A DNA stretch of 64,000 nucleotides from Lachnospiraceae bacterium (GTDB taxonomy: Bacteria > Bacillota > Clostridia > Lachnospirales > Lachnospiraceae). The position numbers and the translations under genes were made by a program. Positions 25,801 through 32,352 of this stretch are shown in pieces. The notes under the pieces are model-generated. The model was not told the origin of the DNA. It ran no database searches and saw nothing but the letters and a program-made list of their open reading frames with translations. Where the stretch lies: the NCBI GenBank assembly GCA_910575555.1, contig CAJTFX010000008.1, positions 152,930 to 216,929 on the forward strand, in the 5' to 3' direction. The number at the start of each line of letters is the position of its first letter. Within the stretch, counting starts at the first letter, position 1.

Positions 25801-27529
25801 ACTGGTGTGGAAATCCAATGAGGACGGCTATCTGGTAGGCTCCAGAGGGTCGGTAGGCTCTTCCTTTGTGGCCACCATGGCGGGAATTACCGAGGTGAAT
25901 CCTTTGGCGCCCCATTATTACTGCAGCAAATGCCATTATTGTGACTTTGAATCGGAGGAGGTCAAAGCCTATGCAGACGCCGGCCGGGCCGGCTGCGATA
26001 TGCAGGACAAAAATTGTCCGGTGTGCGGGGAGCCGCTGCGGAAAGAAGGATTTGACATCCCCTTTGAAACGTTTCTGGGATTTAAAGGGAACAAAGAACC
26101 GGATATTGATTTGAATTTTTCCGGAGAATATCAGAGTAAGGCCCATGCCTACTGCGAAGTGATTTTCGGATATGGGCAGACTTACCGTGCCGGAACTATC
26201 GGTACTCTGGCCGATAAGACGGCCTTTGGATATATTCGGAATTACTACGAAGAACGGGGCGTTCGGAAACGGAATTGTGAAATTGAGCGGATTGTCCAGG
26301 GGTGCGTAGGCATCCGGCGGACTACCGGGCAGCATCCGGGGGGAATTATTGTGCTTCCTTTAGGAGAGGAGATCCATTCCTTCACCCCGATTCAGCATCC
26401 GGCCAATGATATGAGCACAGATATTGTCACTACCCATTTTGATTATCACTCCATTGATCATAATCTGCTGAAGCTGGATATACTGGGGCACGACGATCCT
26501 ACCATGATCCGTATGCTGGAGGATTTAACGGGAATTGACGCCCGTGAAATTCCTCTGGACGATAAAGATGTGATGTCCCTGTTCCAAAGTACAAAAGCCC
26601 TTGGAATTGAACCGGAGGATATCGGCGGATGTAAGCTGGGTTCCCTTGGAATTCCGGAGTTTGGGACAGAATTCGTAATTCAGATGCTGATTGACACCAA
26701 TCCTCAGTCTTTTTCTGATTTGGTGCGTATCTCCGGCTTGTCTCATGGGACGGATGTGTGGCTTGGAAATGCCCAGACCTTGATTCAGGAAGGAAAGGCT
26801 ACCATTTCCACGGCAATCTGCACCCGTGACGATATTATGACGTATCTCATCAGTATGGGGATGGAAAGTGAATTGAGCTTTACCATTATGGAAAGCGTCA
26901 GAAAGGGCAAGGGCTTAAAACCGGACTGGGAAGAAGCGATGACCAGCCATAACGTACCGGACTGGTATATCTGGTCCTGCAAGAAAATTAAATATATGTT
27001 CCCGAAAGCCCACGCTGCGGCATATGTGATGATGGCATGGCGGATTGCCTACTGCAAAATTTTCTATCCCCTGGCTTATTATGCAGCGTTTTTCAGTATC
27101 CGCGCCACTTCTTTCAGCTATGAGCTGATGTGCCAGGGCAAGGAAAAACTGGAGTATTTTCTGGCGGATTATGAGCGCAGAAAAGATTCCTTAACCAAAA
27201 AAGAGCAGGATACCGTAAAAGATATGAAAATCGTACAGGAAATGTACGCCCGGGGCTTTGAGTTTCTTCCCATGGACTTGTTTTCTGCTCAGGCGCATGC
27301 TTTTCAGATTGTGGAAGGAAAGCTCATGCCCTCGTTGGACAGCATTGAGGGATTGGGAGACAAGGCGGCAGAGGCCGTGGTAGAGGCGGCAAAAGACGGA
27401 CCTTTTCTGTCAAAGGATGATTTCCGTCAGCGGACGAAAGTGTCTAAATCTGTCATTGATCTGATGGGAGATTTGGGAATTCTGGGAAATCTGCCTGAAT
27501 CCAATCAGCTTTCGCTGTTTGATTTTTAA
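22823..27529 (+). CDS. polC: DNA polymerase III alpha subunit, PolC type, with repetitive insertion
   Basis: The replicative polymerase of low-GC Gram-positives. Order: N-terminal domain (1-190); a Gly/Pro/Asn-rich insert (about 195-330); OB domain (about 350-440); PHP start VELHCHTKMSDMDG (about 455); DEDD proofreading exonuclease YVVFDLETTGFSPVNNRIIE (about 550); PHP remainder; polymerase palm and thumb (GSRGSVGSSFVATMAGITEV; PDIDLNFSGEYQ); a C4 zinc cluster (YCSKCHYC and CPVCGEPL); and a C-terminal LSLFDF clamp-binding motif. At 1568 residues it exceeds the usual 1430-1450 by roughly the insert, which contains four 18-residue repeats (PWNPxxGAMNQNPGET). Gap to ispG is 2 bases. Confidence 0.96.
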   Translation: MNKLFFEVFPDLKVASGLENLMTEVEVTKVSSNRKRDHLRVYLLSSRLINKGNIYRLESDIRKQLFPNHDISVKIIEKFQLSGQYNPRKLMDVYKDSVLEEFRAYSLLEYNVLRMAQMEFPEEDRMHLTFEDSVIARQKSEEVVQILEKIICERCGLDVKIQVDYQEPKEKKHKKNSDIQLQNEIHNIISQSSAGARKERQAFGKSGEGQVPWNPGSGVMNQNPGEPGAPWNPELGAMNQNPGETGAPWNLESGAMPQNPGETGIPWNSDDSAAAQPAGDAGVSQNMAAGQSGNPGRGKKQSGQSYGSKKGEFSPRGYGNRRGQSYGGIKKSDNPDVVYGRDFEEEPISMEQIAGEIGEVVIRGKVLSLDTREIRNEKTIIMFSVTDFTDTIMIKMFAKNENVPEITSNVKKGAFLKIKGITTIDRFDGELTIGSVTGMKKIPDFTTTRMDNSPEKRVELHCHTKMSDMDGVSEVKDIIKRAMKWGHKAIAITDHGDVQSFPDANHAVSPEDDFKVIYGVEAYLVDDLKQVIENPRGQSLDDTYVVFDLETTGFSPVNNRIIEIGAVKVCQGKITDRFSTFVNPQVPIPYKIEELTNIRDDMVLDAPLIEDALPEFLEFCSGAIMVAHNAGFDMSFISKNCERQGLPCEYTVVDTVALARVLMPQLNRFKLDTVAKALKISLENHHRAVDDAACTAEIFVKFIEMLKERGIRDLDGANELGNTSVENIRKLPSHHAIILAANDTGRINLYRLVSDSHLTYFHRQPRIPKSEFIKHREGLLIGSACEAGELYQAILRGNSEEEIARLARFYDYLEIQPLGNNEFMLRGDNPAAASWEELKKINRRIVRLGEEFHKPVVATCDVHFLDPEDEVYRRIIMAGKGFKDADNQAPLYLRTTEEMLEEFQYLGSEKAEEVVIVNPGKIADMCEKISPVRPDKCPPVIENSDQMLRDICYNKAHEIYGEELPRVVYERLERELNSIISNGYAVMYIIAQKLVWKSNEDGYLVGSRGSVGSSFVATMAGITEVNPLAPHYYCSKCHYCDFESEEVKAYADAGRAGCDMQDKNCPVCGEPLRKEGFDIPFETFLGFKGNKEPDIDLNFSGEYQSKAHAYCEVIFGYGQTYRAGTIGTLADKTAFGYIRNYYEERGVRKRNCEIERIVQGCVGIRRTTGQHPGGIIVLPLGEEIHSFTPIQHPANDMSTDIVTTHFDYHSIDHNLLKLDILGHDDPTMIRMLEDLTGIDAREIPLDDKDVMSLFQSTKALGIEPEDIGGCKLGSLGIPEFGTEFVIQMLIDTNPQSFSDLVRISGLSHGTDVWLGNAQTLIQEGKATISTAICTRDDIMTYLISMGMESELSFTIMESVRKGKGLKPDWEEAMTSHNVPDWYIWSCKKIKYMFPKAHAAAYVMMAWRIAYCKIFYPLAYYAAFFSIRATSFSYELMCQGKEKLEYFLADYERRKDSLTKKEQDTVKDMKIVQEMYARGFEFLPMDLFSAQAHAFQIVEGKLMPSLDSIEGLGDKAAEAVVEAAKDGPFLSKDDFRQRTKVSKSVIDLMGDLGILGNLPESNQLSLFDF
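23449..23665 (+). repeat. 54-bp tandem repeats inside polC
   Basis: About four units encoding 18 residues each (consensus GAPWNPExGAMNQNPGET), the last degenerate, followed by a Gly/Ser/Arg/Lys-rich tail up to the OB domain. The repeats keep frame. Confidence 0.85.
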
Positions 27530-27535
27530 GCTGGG

Positions 27536-27564
27536 TTGACCGCAAGTGGGAAAAGTGGTATGTT
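27536..27564 (+). promoter_or_regulatory. Promoter of the SCP2-domain gene
   Basis: TTGACC (27536-27541), 17-base spacer, TATGTT (27559-27564), right after the polC stop. Confidence 0.5.
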
Positions 27565-27683
27565 AATAGCAGTATTGTATCTGTAAAGCATCCTGTGCAG
27601 ACTTGTGCCGGAGATTCTAAAGAGCATAAGATGAGGACAGATACAGACTGCCGCATATTTTTGGGAAAGAGAGGATGGGAATT

Positions 27684-28016
27684 ATGACGTACGAAGAATT
27701 TTTTAAAAAGGTGAAAGAAGCGTTTGCAGACGCGGATGTCAGCGGGATGACAGAACATCTTGCGTATCAGTTTAACATTACCGGAGAGGCAGAGGGCATT
27801 TTCTATGTGGAGGTAAAAGAAGGAAAACTCTATGTGGAGCCGTATGACTATCATGACAGAGACGCCATGTTCACCTGTTCCGCCGAGAATCTGATGAAGA
27901 TTGCCAATGGAAAATTAGATCCGATTCTGGCCGTAACCTTAAAAAAGCTGAAAGTGGAAGGAAATATTGATAAGGCGCTGAAACTGAAAAGTTTAATCGG
28001 CGGGAAAAAGAAATAA
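27684..28016 (+). CDS. Small SCP2-type sterol/lipid-binding domain protein
   Basis: A 110-residue cytoplasmic protein resembling a stand-alone SCP-2 lipid carrier domain: HLAYQFNITGEAEGIFYVEVKEGKLYVEPYD followed by FTCSAENLMKIANGKLDPI and a final LKVEGNIDKALKLKSLIG helix. These are the usual SCP2 strand and helix signatures. ATG 27684 is preferred to ATG 27675 because the ribosome site GAGAGG ends right at 27674. Its ligand is unknown. It is transcribed from its own promoter after polC. Confidence 0.75.
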   Translation: MTYEEFFKKVKEAFADADVSGMTEHLAYQFNITGEAEGIFYVEVKEGKLYVEPYDYHDRDAMFTCSAENLMKIANGKLDPILAVTLKKLKVEGNIDKALKLKSLIGGKKK

Positions 28017-28032
28017 TTTATTCGATGTAATG

Positions 28033-28130
28033 AAAAGGGGATATCAGAAAATGAGATTTACACACAATATATGGCTGCGATACAGCAGCCATATATTGCG
28101 GAACTCTGCCATTTTCCGATATCCTCTTTT
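28033..28130. repeat. Large nested inverted repeat downstream of the SCP2 gene
   Basis: Outer arms AAAAGGGGATATCAGAAAATG and CATTTTCCGATATCCTCTTTT enclose a perfect inner 14-bp stem, CAATATATGGCTGC (28065-28078) with GCAGCCATATATTG (28085-28098), loop GATACA. It may act as terminator for both flanking convergent genes, or be a small palindromic repeat element. Confidence 0.7.
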
Positions 28131-28207
28131 GTGTATATTGCGGCACAGGCGGTTTGAAAGTGAAAGAGGGCAGCTTAAAACTGCTGTTTGTCCCCAATAC
28201 AGGAATT

Positions 28208-28780
28208 TCAGTCTATAAATTCAATATAATTTTCTTCCATCTTTCCAATCCGGGCCAGGGCATAGACTTCAATGCCCTGGGATTTCAGTTTTTCCCGTCC
28301 GGGCTGAAAAGATTTCTCAATTAAAACGCCGAGGCCTGCAATAGTGGCATGGGACATGCGTATCAGCCGGATTGCGGCGGTAGCGGCTTCCCCGTTTGCC
28401 AGAAAATCGTCCACCAGAAGAACATGATCCTCTGCAGTCATGAATTTTTTGGAGAGGGTCAGTTCGTAGTTTGTTTCTTTTGTAAAAGATGTGACCACAG
28501 TCTGGTACAAATCCTGGTTCAAAATCTTGGAGGGCTGTTTTTTTAAAATTACCATGGGAACCTCTAAAGCAAGAGCCGTCATCAATGCGGGAGAGATGCC
28601 GGAGCTTTCAATGGTGGCGACTTTGGTGATTCCCCTGCCCCGGAAATGCTCGGCGATTTCTTTCCCCATTTCCTGCATCAATGCGGGGTCTACCTGATGG
28701 TTGATAAAGCTGTCTACTTTCAGAATATGTTCATTTACGGCATTGCCGTCCTGTCTGATTTTTTCTTCTAATAATTTCAT
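28208..28780 (-). CDS. xpt: Xanthine phosphoribosyltransferase
   Basis: A 190-residue type I phosphoribosyltransferase converting xanthine and PRPP to XMP (purine salvage). The PRPP-binding loop is VLLVDDFLANGEAATA near residue 128, with the N-terminal MKLLEEKIRQDG and LKVDSFINHQVDP blocks typical of Xpt. Its ribosome site AGAGGTG lies 9 bases before the start. No xanthine permease follows, and no purine riboswitch fits in the roughly 50-base leader. Confidence 0.93.
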   Translation of the reverse strand: MKLLEEKIRQDGNAVNEHILKVDSFINHQVDPALMQEMGKEIAEHFRGRGITKVATIESSGISPALMTALALEVPMVILKKQPSKILNQDLYQTVVTSFTKETNYELTLSKKFMTAEDHVLLVDDFLANGEAATAAIRLIRMSHATIAGLGVLIEKSFQPGREKLKSQGIEVYALARIGKMEENYIEFID

Positions 28781-28831
28781 GGATGATTCACCTCTGGGAT
28801 TGGTTTGACTAAAATTTAACTCACTGCTATT

Positions 28832-28860
28832 ATTATAAAGGAAAAGGAATCACATTACAA
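28832..28860 (-). promoter_or_regulatory. xpt promoter (reverse strand)
   Basis: On the reverse strand: TTGTAA (28860-28855), 17-base spacer, TATAAT (28837-28832). Confidence 0.65.
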
Positions 28861-28880
28861 TATCTATTGAAGGGAGATTT

Positions 28881-29360
28881 ATGAAGATTACCATATTAGC
28901 AGTCGGAAAAATAAAGGAAAAATTCTACCGGCAGGCCATAGAAGAGTTTGAAAAACGCCTCAGCCGTTATTGTAAACTGGAAATTGTTGAAGTTGCAGAT
29001 GAGAAAACGCCGGATCATGCCAGTGAAGCAGAAGAATTGCTGATTAAAGAAAAAGAAGGGCAGAGGCTTTTGAAACATGTCCGTGACGACGCCTGGATCT
29101 GCGCCCTGGCAATCAACGGAAAAATGCTGGATTCTGTGGAGCTTTCTGAAAAGTTAGAAAGCCTGGGAGTGTCCGGAATCAGCCATATCATATTTGTCAT
29201 CGGCGGTTCCCTGGGGCTGGCGGAGCAGGTATTGAAGCGGGCGGATTATTTGCTGAGTTTTTCAAAGATGACGTTTCCTCATCAGCTGATGAGGGTGATT
29301 CTGCTGGAACAGATTTATCGAAGCTGCCGGATTCTTTCGAAGCAGCCATACCACAAGTGA
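28881..29360 (+). CDS. rlmH: 23S rRNA (pseudouridine1915-N3)-methyltransferase RlmH
   Basis: 159 residues, the usual RlmH/OrfX length, a SPOUT-fold methyltransferase acting on helix 69 of 23S rRNA. Motifs: MKITILAVGKIKEKF at the start, VIGGSLGL for S-adenosylmethionine binding, and FPHQLMRVILLEQIYRSCRI. It ends QPYHK, the near-invariant tail. The start follows GAAGGGAG. Its 3' end is the integration target of SCC-type elements in staphylococci. Here the end plus 10 bases is repeated at 30968 (see repeat entries). Confidence 0.96.
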   Translation: MKITILAVGKIKEKFYRQAIEEFEKRLSRYCKLEIVEVADEKTPDHASEAEELLIKEKEGQRLLKHVRDDAWICALAINGKMLDSVELSEKLESLGVSGISHIIFVIGGSLGLAEQVLKRADYLLSFSKMTFPHQLMRVILLEQIYRSCRILSKQPYHK

Positions 29361-29370
29361 GGACGAAAGG
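29343..29370 (+). repeat. Left att-like direct repeat at the rlmH 3' end
   Basis: Begins CAGCCATACCACAAGTGAGG and ends GACGAAAGG. It matches 30968-30995 at 25 of 28 positions, with the last 16 bases identical. It includes the last five rlmH codons and the stop. Confidence 0.75.
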
Positions 29371-29912
29371 GAACGGAAGTTCAGACAAAAAAGGGAATAA
29401 GAGTTTTAATCAGCCAGAAATTATCCGGTTTTTACAGAACAATGGCGGCATGCCACCAGACGGTGCGCCGTCTGTTTTTATGCGCCGGGAATTTTATTCC
29501 GTAATTGACACGCTTTATGAGCTGAATAACCTTTGGATGCTGTCAGAATTTATCCCCCAGAACCAGCAGGTTTTATTTCAGGAAACACGTTTTATTTCAG
29601 GAAACACAGAGAGGCACAGAATACCGGAAGAAACTGGATTTTACGGAAATCAGCAGGATTGGGAAAGACACCATGCTGTCCCGGATGTTCCAGGTCATGG
29701 AAAAGTTCCATATGGATGAATGGCTGGCGGAAGATACGGACTATACCGCCATTACACGCAGAGTAAAGGTATATGCAGCCACAACAGGAAGTGGGAAAAT
29801 TGTGCCGCAGATTATGCTTCTGGGAAACTGGGTAAAGAAGTGGGGATTTGAAGCGGGGTGCAGTATGCGTGTGGAGTGCTTCCCCAATAAGCTGGTTATT
29901 TTGAAAGAATAA
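29357..29912 (+). pseudogene. SymE-like toxin gene disrupted by a 19-bp tandem duplication
   Basis: The last 55 codons, about 29745-29912, encode VKVYAATTGSGKIVPQIMLL then GNWVKKWGFEAGCSMRVECF, the SymE-type AbrB-like fold of type I toxins. The upstream part lies in another frame (29357-29719, with FMRREFYSVIDTLYELNNLW). The frames meet at 29570-29607, where GTTTTATTTCAGGAAACAC occurs twice in tandem. Deleting one 19-bp copy restores a single frame of about 175 residues. The N-terminal part is unfamiliar. A GTG at 29357 overlaps the rlmH stop, but the true start is uncertain. A shorter product from ATG 29673 (79 residues, with the SymE domain intact) may still be made. Confidence 0.65.
29570..29607 (+). 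repeat. 19-bp perfect tandem duplication
   Basis: GTTTTATTTCAGGAAACAC at 29570-29588 and again at 29589-29607. The length is not a multiple of three, so it shifts the frame of the SymE-like gene. Confidence 0.95.
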
Positions 29913-29939
29913 AAACCATAAAAGCAAAGGCATAGATGA

Positions 29940-29968
29940 TTGTAATTTAGCTGGGGACTGTGTATAAT
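29940..29968 (+). promoter_or_regulatory. Promoter of the Rpn-family gene
   Basis: TTGTAA (29940-29945), 17-base spacer, TATAAT (29963-29968), 32 bases before the start codon. Confidence 0.65.
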
Positions 29969-29999
29969 AGAATCATAAAGGAAAGCAGGTTAAAATAAA

Positions 30000-30842
30000 A
30001 TGAATGGCAATGAAAAAGAGCAGATGGAAAGTATGGAAGACAGACAAAGAAGCTGGGAAGAATTAGGCATATCCAATGATTTCCTGTTTGGGAAAGTCAT
30101 GCAGAACCCGGAACTGTGTAAAGAATTACTGCAGAGGATTCTGCCGGATTTGGATATTGACCATGTGGAATATCCGGAGTTGCAGAAAAGCATTGAGCAG
30201 GACAGGGACGCCCACGGAGTAAGGCTGGATGTGTATGTAAAGGATGATAAAGAAACAGTTTATGACATAGAAATGCAGGTAAGCAATACAAAGGAGCTTC
30301 CCAAAAGGAGCAGATATTATCAGAGCATGATAGATTTACAGCTCATTGATAAGAAACAGCATTATAAAAGGCTGAACCGGAGCTACATCATATTTATCTG
30401 TCCGTTTGATTTATACGATAAAGGGCGGCATATCTATACTTTTGAAAATATCTGTAAAGAGGATAAAAGTGTTTTCATGGGGGATGAAGCGGTAAAAATA
30501 TTTCTCAACACGGAAGGGACACTGGATGACGTCAGTAAAGAACTAATGGCAGTTCTGAATTATGTGGCGGGGAGGAAGTCGGATGATACAGAGGATTCTT
30601 ATGTAAAAAAACTGGAAGAAGCGGTAAAAGAAGCAAAGAGAAACAGGGAATGGAGGCATGAATATATGACGTTGTTAATGAGAGACCAGGAGAATCAGGA
30701 AATCGGAGAAAAAAATGGAGAAAAAAAGATGGCTAAACTGATAATATTATTAAATGAAGACGGTCGGTTATCAGATATCATCAGAGTATCACAGGATGAA
30801 GAATACCGTCAGGAGCTTTATGAGGAATATCATATTAGTTAA
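30000..30842 (+). CDS. Rpn-family PD-(D/E)XK nuclease (recombination-promoting / putative transposase family)
   Basis: A 280-residue protein of the Rpn/YhgA-like PD-(D/E)XK group. N-terminal SNDFLFGKVMQNPELCKELL is the family opening. The nuclease core has Asp77 in GVRLDVYV and Glu91-x-Gln93 in YDIEMQVS. RSRYYQSMIDLQLI and YIIFICPFDLY follow. The C-terminal 60 residues are a charged helical tail. Family members are DNA endonucleases that promote RecA-independent recombination, and some act in phage defence with an antitoxin made from inside the same gene. It lies between two rlmH-end repeats, has its own promoter and a terminator after it, so it is a one-gene cargo unit. The ribosome site is weak (GCAGG). 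Confidence 0.85.
   Translation: MNGNEKEQMESMEDRQRSWEELGISNDFLFGKVMQNPELCKELLQRILPDLDIDHVEYPELQKSIEQDRDAHGVRLDVYVKDDKETVYDIEMQVSNTKELPKRSRYYQSMIDLQLIDKKQHYKRLNRSYIIFICPFDLYDKGRHIYTFENICKEDKSVFMGDEAVKIFLNTEGTLDDVSKELMAVLNYVAGRKSDDTEDSYVKKLEEAVKEAKRNREWRHEYMTLLMRDQENQEIGEKNGEKKMAKLIILLNEDGRLSDIIRVSQDEEYRQELYEEYHIS
30666..30842 (+). CDS. Possible in-gene C-terminal product of the Rpn gene (RpnS-like)
   Basis: ATG 30666 is in frame with the nuclease (residue 223) and follows TGGAGG (30651-30656) by 9 bases. This site is better than that of the full-length gene. Product: 58 residues, mostly helical and highly charged, without the nuclease core. E. coli rpn genes are known to produce such C-terminal proteins that inhibit the full-length toxin. 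Here it is inference from the position of the ribosome site only. Confidence 0.4.
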   Translation: MTLLMRDQENQEIGEKNGEKKMAKLIILLNEDGRLSDIIRVSQDEEYRQELYEEYHIS

Positions 30843-30856
30843 GAGAGAAAGTAACA

Positions 30857-30890
30857 GGCAGAACATACCAAAATGTTCTGCCTTATTACA
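30857..30890 (+). terminator. Terminator after the Rpn gene
   Basis: GGCAGAACAT (30857-30866), loop ACCAAA, ATGTTCTGCC (30873-30882), then TTATTAC. The stem is strong, the T-tract weak. Confidence 0.6.
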
Positions 30891-30967
30891 TTTCACATTT
30901 ATGCGAGATGATAATATTTCAAAAAGATTCATTTTTAAGCAATTTACGCACTTAGGCATGTTATGGA

Positions 30968-30995
30968 CAGCCGCACCATAAGTGAGGACGAAAGG
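30968..30995 (+). repeat. Right att-like direct repeat of the rlmH 3' end
   Basis: Begins CAGCCGCACCATAAGTGAGG and ends GACGAAAGG. In the rlmH frame it reads Gln-Pro-His-His-Lys-stop. Two of its three differences from the left copy are synonymous and all are transitions, as expected for the end of another rlmH allele carried in by an element. Confidence 0.75.
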
Positions 30996-31027
30996 ATACT
31001 GACAGTTTCTTTTTGCGTAGATTACGA

Positions 31028-31078
31028 TTGACAGAAAACACTTTTTATACTATACTGTACTTACCGTACAATAACAGT
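31028..31078 (+). promoter_or_regulatory. Promoter and probable operator of the GntR-ABC operon
   Basis: TTGACA (31028-31033), 17-base spacer, TATACT (31051-31056). Just downstream, TACTGTAC...ACAGTA and the small palindrome GTAC-TTACC-GTAC overlap the expected transcription start, a likely site for the GntR protein encoded next. Confidence 0.7.
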
Positions 31079-31126
31079 AAGGCGCGGGACGACGGAAGGA
31101 ATACACTGGGAGAAGGAACACAAGTA

Positions 31127-31504
31127 ATGAATATTGTTATATCCAACCAAACGGGAATACCGATTTATGAGCAAATCAAAGAACAAATCAAAATATCTAT
31201 TTTGACAGGTGAATTATCTGAAAACGCGCCGCTTCCTTCACTTCGTCAGCTTGCCCGTGATTTGCAGGTAAGTTTGGTCACTACTGCCAGAGCATACAGT
31301 GAATTAGAGCTGGAAGGGTTCGTCCAGACAATGCCTGGAAAAGGCGTGTATGTAAAGAAAATCAATGATGCTTTTGTTCGTAATAAATACTTGAAGGAGG
31401 CTGAAGCTGCCTTAACTACTGCTGTCCAGCGGGGAAAATTGGCTGGTTTATCAGTAAATGACCTGCATGAAATGCTGGATACCATTGAAAGGACAATAAA
31501 ATGA
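31127..31504 (+). CDS. GntR-family regulator, YtrA subfamily
   Basis: 125 residues: an N-terminal winged helix-turn-helix (IPIYEQIKEQIKISILTGEL; LPSLRQLARDLQVSLVTTAR; GFVQTMPGKGVYV) followed by a short dimerising tail instead of a ligand domain. That is the YtrA type, which usually represses its own ABC transporter operon. The start at 31127 has AGAAGGA upstream; the open frame to 31013 spans the promoter and is not used. Its stop overlaps the ATPase start (ATGA). Confidence 0.9.
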   Translation: MNIVISNQTGIPIYEQIKEQIKISILTGELSENAPLPSLRQLARDLQVSLVTTARAYSELELEGFVQTMPGKGVYVKKINDAFVRNKYLKEAEAALTTAVQRGKLAGLSVNDLHEMLDTIERTIK

Positions 31505-32352
31505 ACAATGTAATTGAAGTATTGAACCTTAGAAAAGAATATAAAAATTTTTTGCTGGATAATATCAGCTTTTCCGTTCCCGGTGGTTTTGTCTGCGGCT
31601 TTATCGGTGAAAACGGCGCAGGAAAAACTACCACCTTAAAGCTGATCTTAGGCATGGTTAGAAAAGCTGGCGGCAGCATTAAGTTATTCGGCAAAACTGC
31701 GGATGATGTTTCCCTGAAAGAAGATATAGGTGTTTTGTTTGAACAGCCTTATTATCAAGAGGACTGGACACCCATTGATGTAGAAAAATCTATGCGTCTT
31801 TTCTACAAGAAATGGAGCAACAAAGCCTTTCATCAACACCTGGAACGATTTTCTCTTGACCCTAAGCAGAAGTATAAAACAATGTCGCGGGGTATGAAAA
31901 TGAAATTAGGCATGGCAGTCACGTTGGCCCATGATGCAAAGTTGTTATTGCTTGATGAACCGACTTCGGGCCTTGATCCCGTTGGCCGTGAAGAAATGCT
32001 TGAAATTCTCCGTGATTATATGGTTGAAGAAGATAGAACAATATTCTTTTCTACTCACATAACCAGTGACCTTGAAAAGATTGCCGACTATATTACCTAC
32101 ATCCAAAACGGCAAAATTTTGTACAGTGGACTAATGGATGAATTAATTGAAAAATATTGTTTGGTTAAAGGTGGAACTGGGGATTTACCAAAGTCAAAAC
32201 GTAAACAGGTGATTGGATTGCGTGAGTATCCCGGCGGCTTCGATGGTATGATTGAAATAAAAGATATTGCAGGCTTTCCAGGAAATGTAATTACAGAAAT
32301 GGTTTCTCTTGATGATATTATGGTACGAATGAGCAAGGAGGTTGAAGTTTGA
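31501..32352 (+). CDS. ABC transporter ATP-binding protein (YtrB/BcrA-like)
   Basis: 283 residues with Walker A GENGAGKTTTLKLILG near residue 37, Q-loop FEQPYYQED, signature MSRGMKMKLGMA (a degenerate LSGGQ), Walker B LLLLDEPTSGLDP and switch His in FFSTHITSD. It pairs with the next gene's membrane protein to form an exporter of the ABC-2 type, as in antibiotic or envelope-stress efflux operons. The substrate is not determinable. Confidence 0.92.
   Translation: MNNVIEVLNLRKEYKNFLLDNISFSVPGGFVCGFIGENGAGKTTTLKLILGMVRKAGGSIKLFGKTADDVSLKEDIGVLFEQPYYQEDWTPIDVEKSMRLFYKKWSNKAFHQHLERFSLDPKQKYKTMSRGMKMKLGMAVTLAHDAKLLLLDEPTSGLDPVGREEMLEILRDYMVEEDRTIFFSTHITSDLEKIADYITYIQNGKILYSGLMDELIEKYCLVKGGTGDLPKSKRKQVIGLREYPGGFDGMIEIKDIAGFPGNVITEMVSLDDIMVRMSKEVEV

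Noticed and set aside
25217..26335. 372-residue reverse-strand frame opposite polC
   Set aside because: A shadow frame: the forward polC domains are continuous here.
28781..28880. Purine riboswitch in front of xpt
   Set aside because: The leader between the promoter and start is about 50 bases and lacks the conserved aptamer core.
29361..30995. Complete SCC-type element
   Set aside because: No ccr-type serine recombinase or other integrase lies between the repeats, so only a remnant or trans-mobilised island can be claimed.
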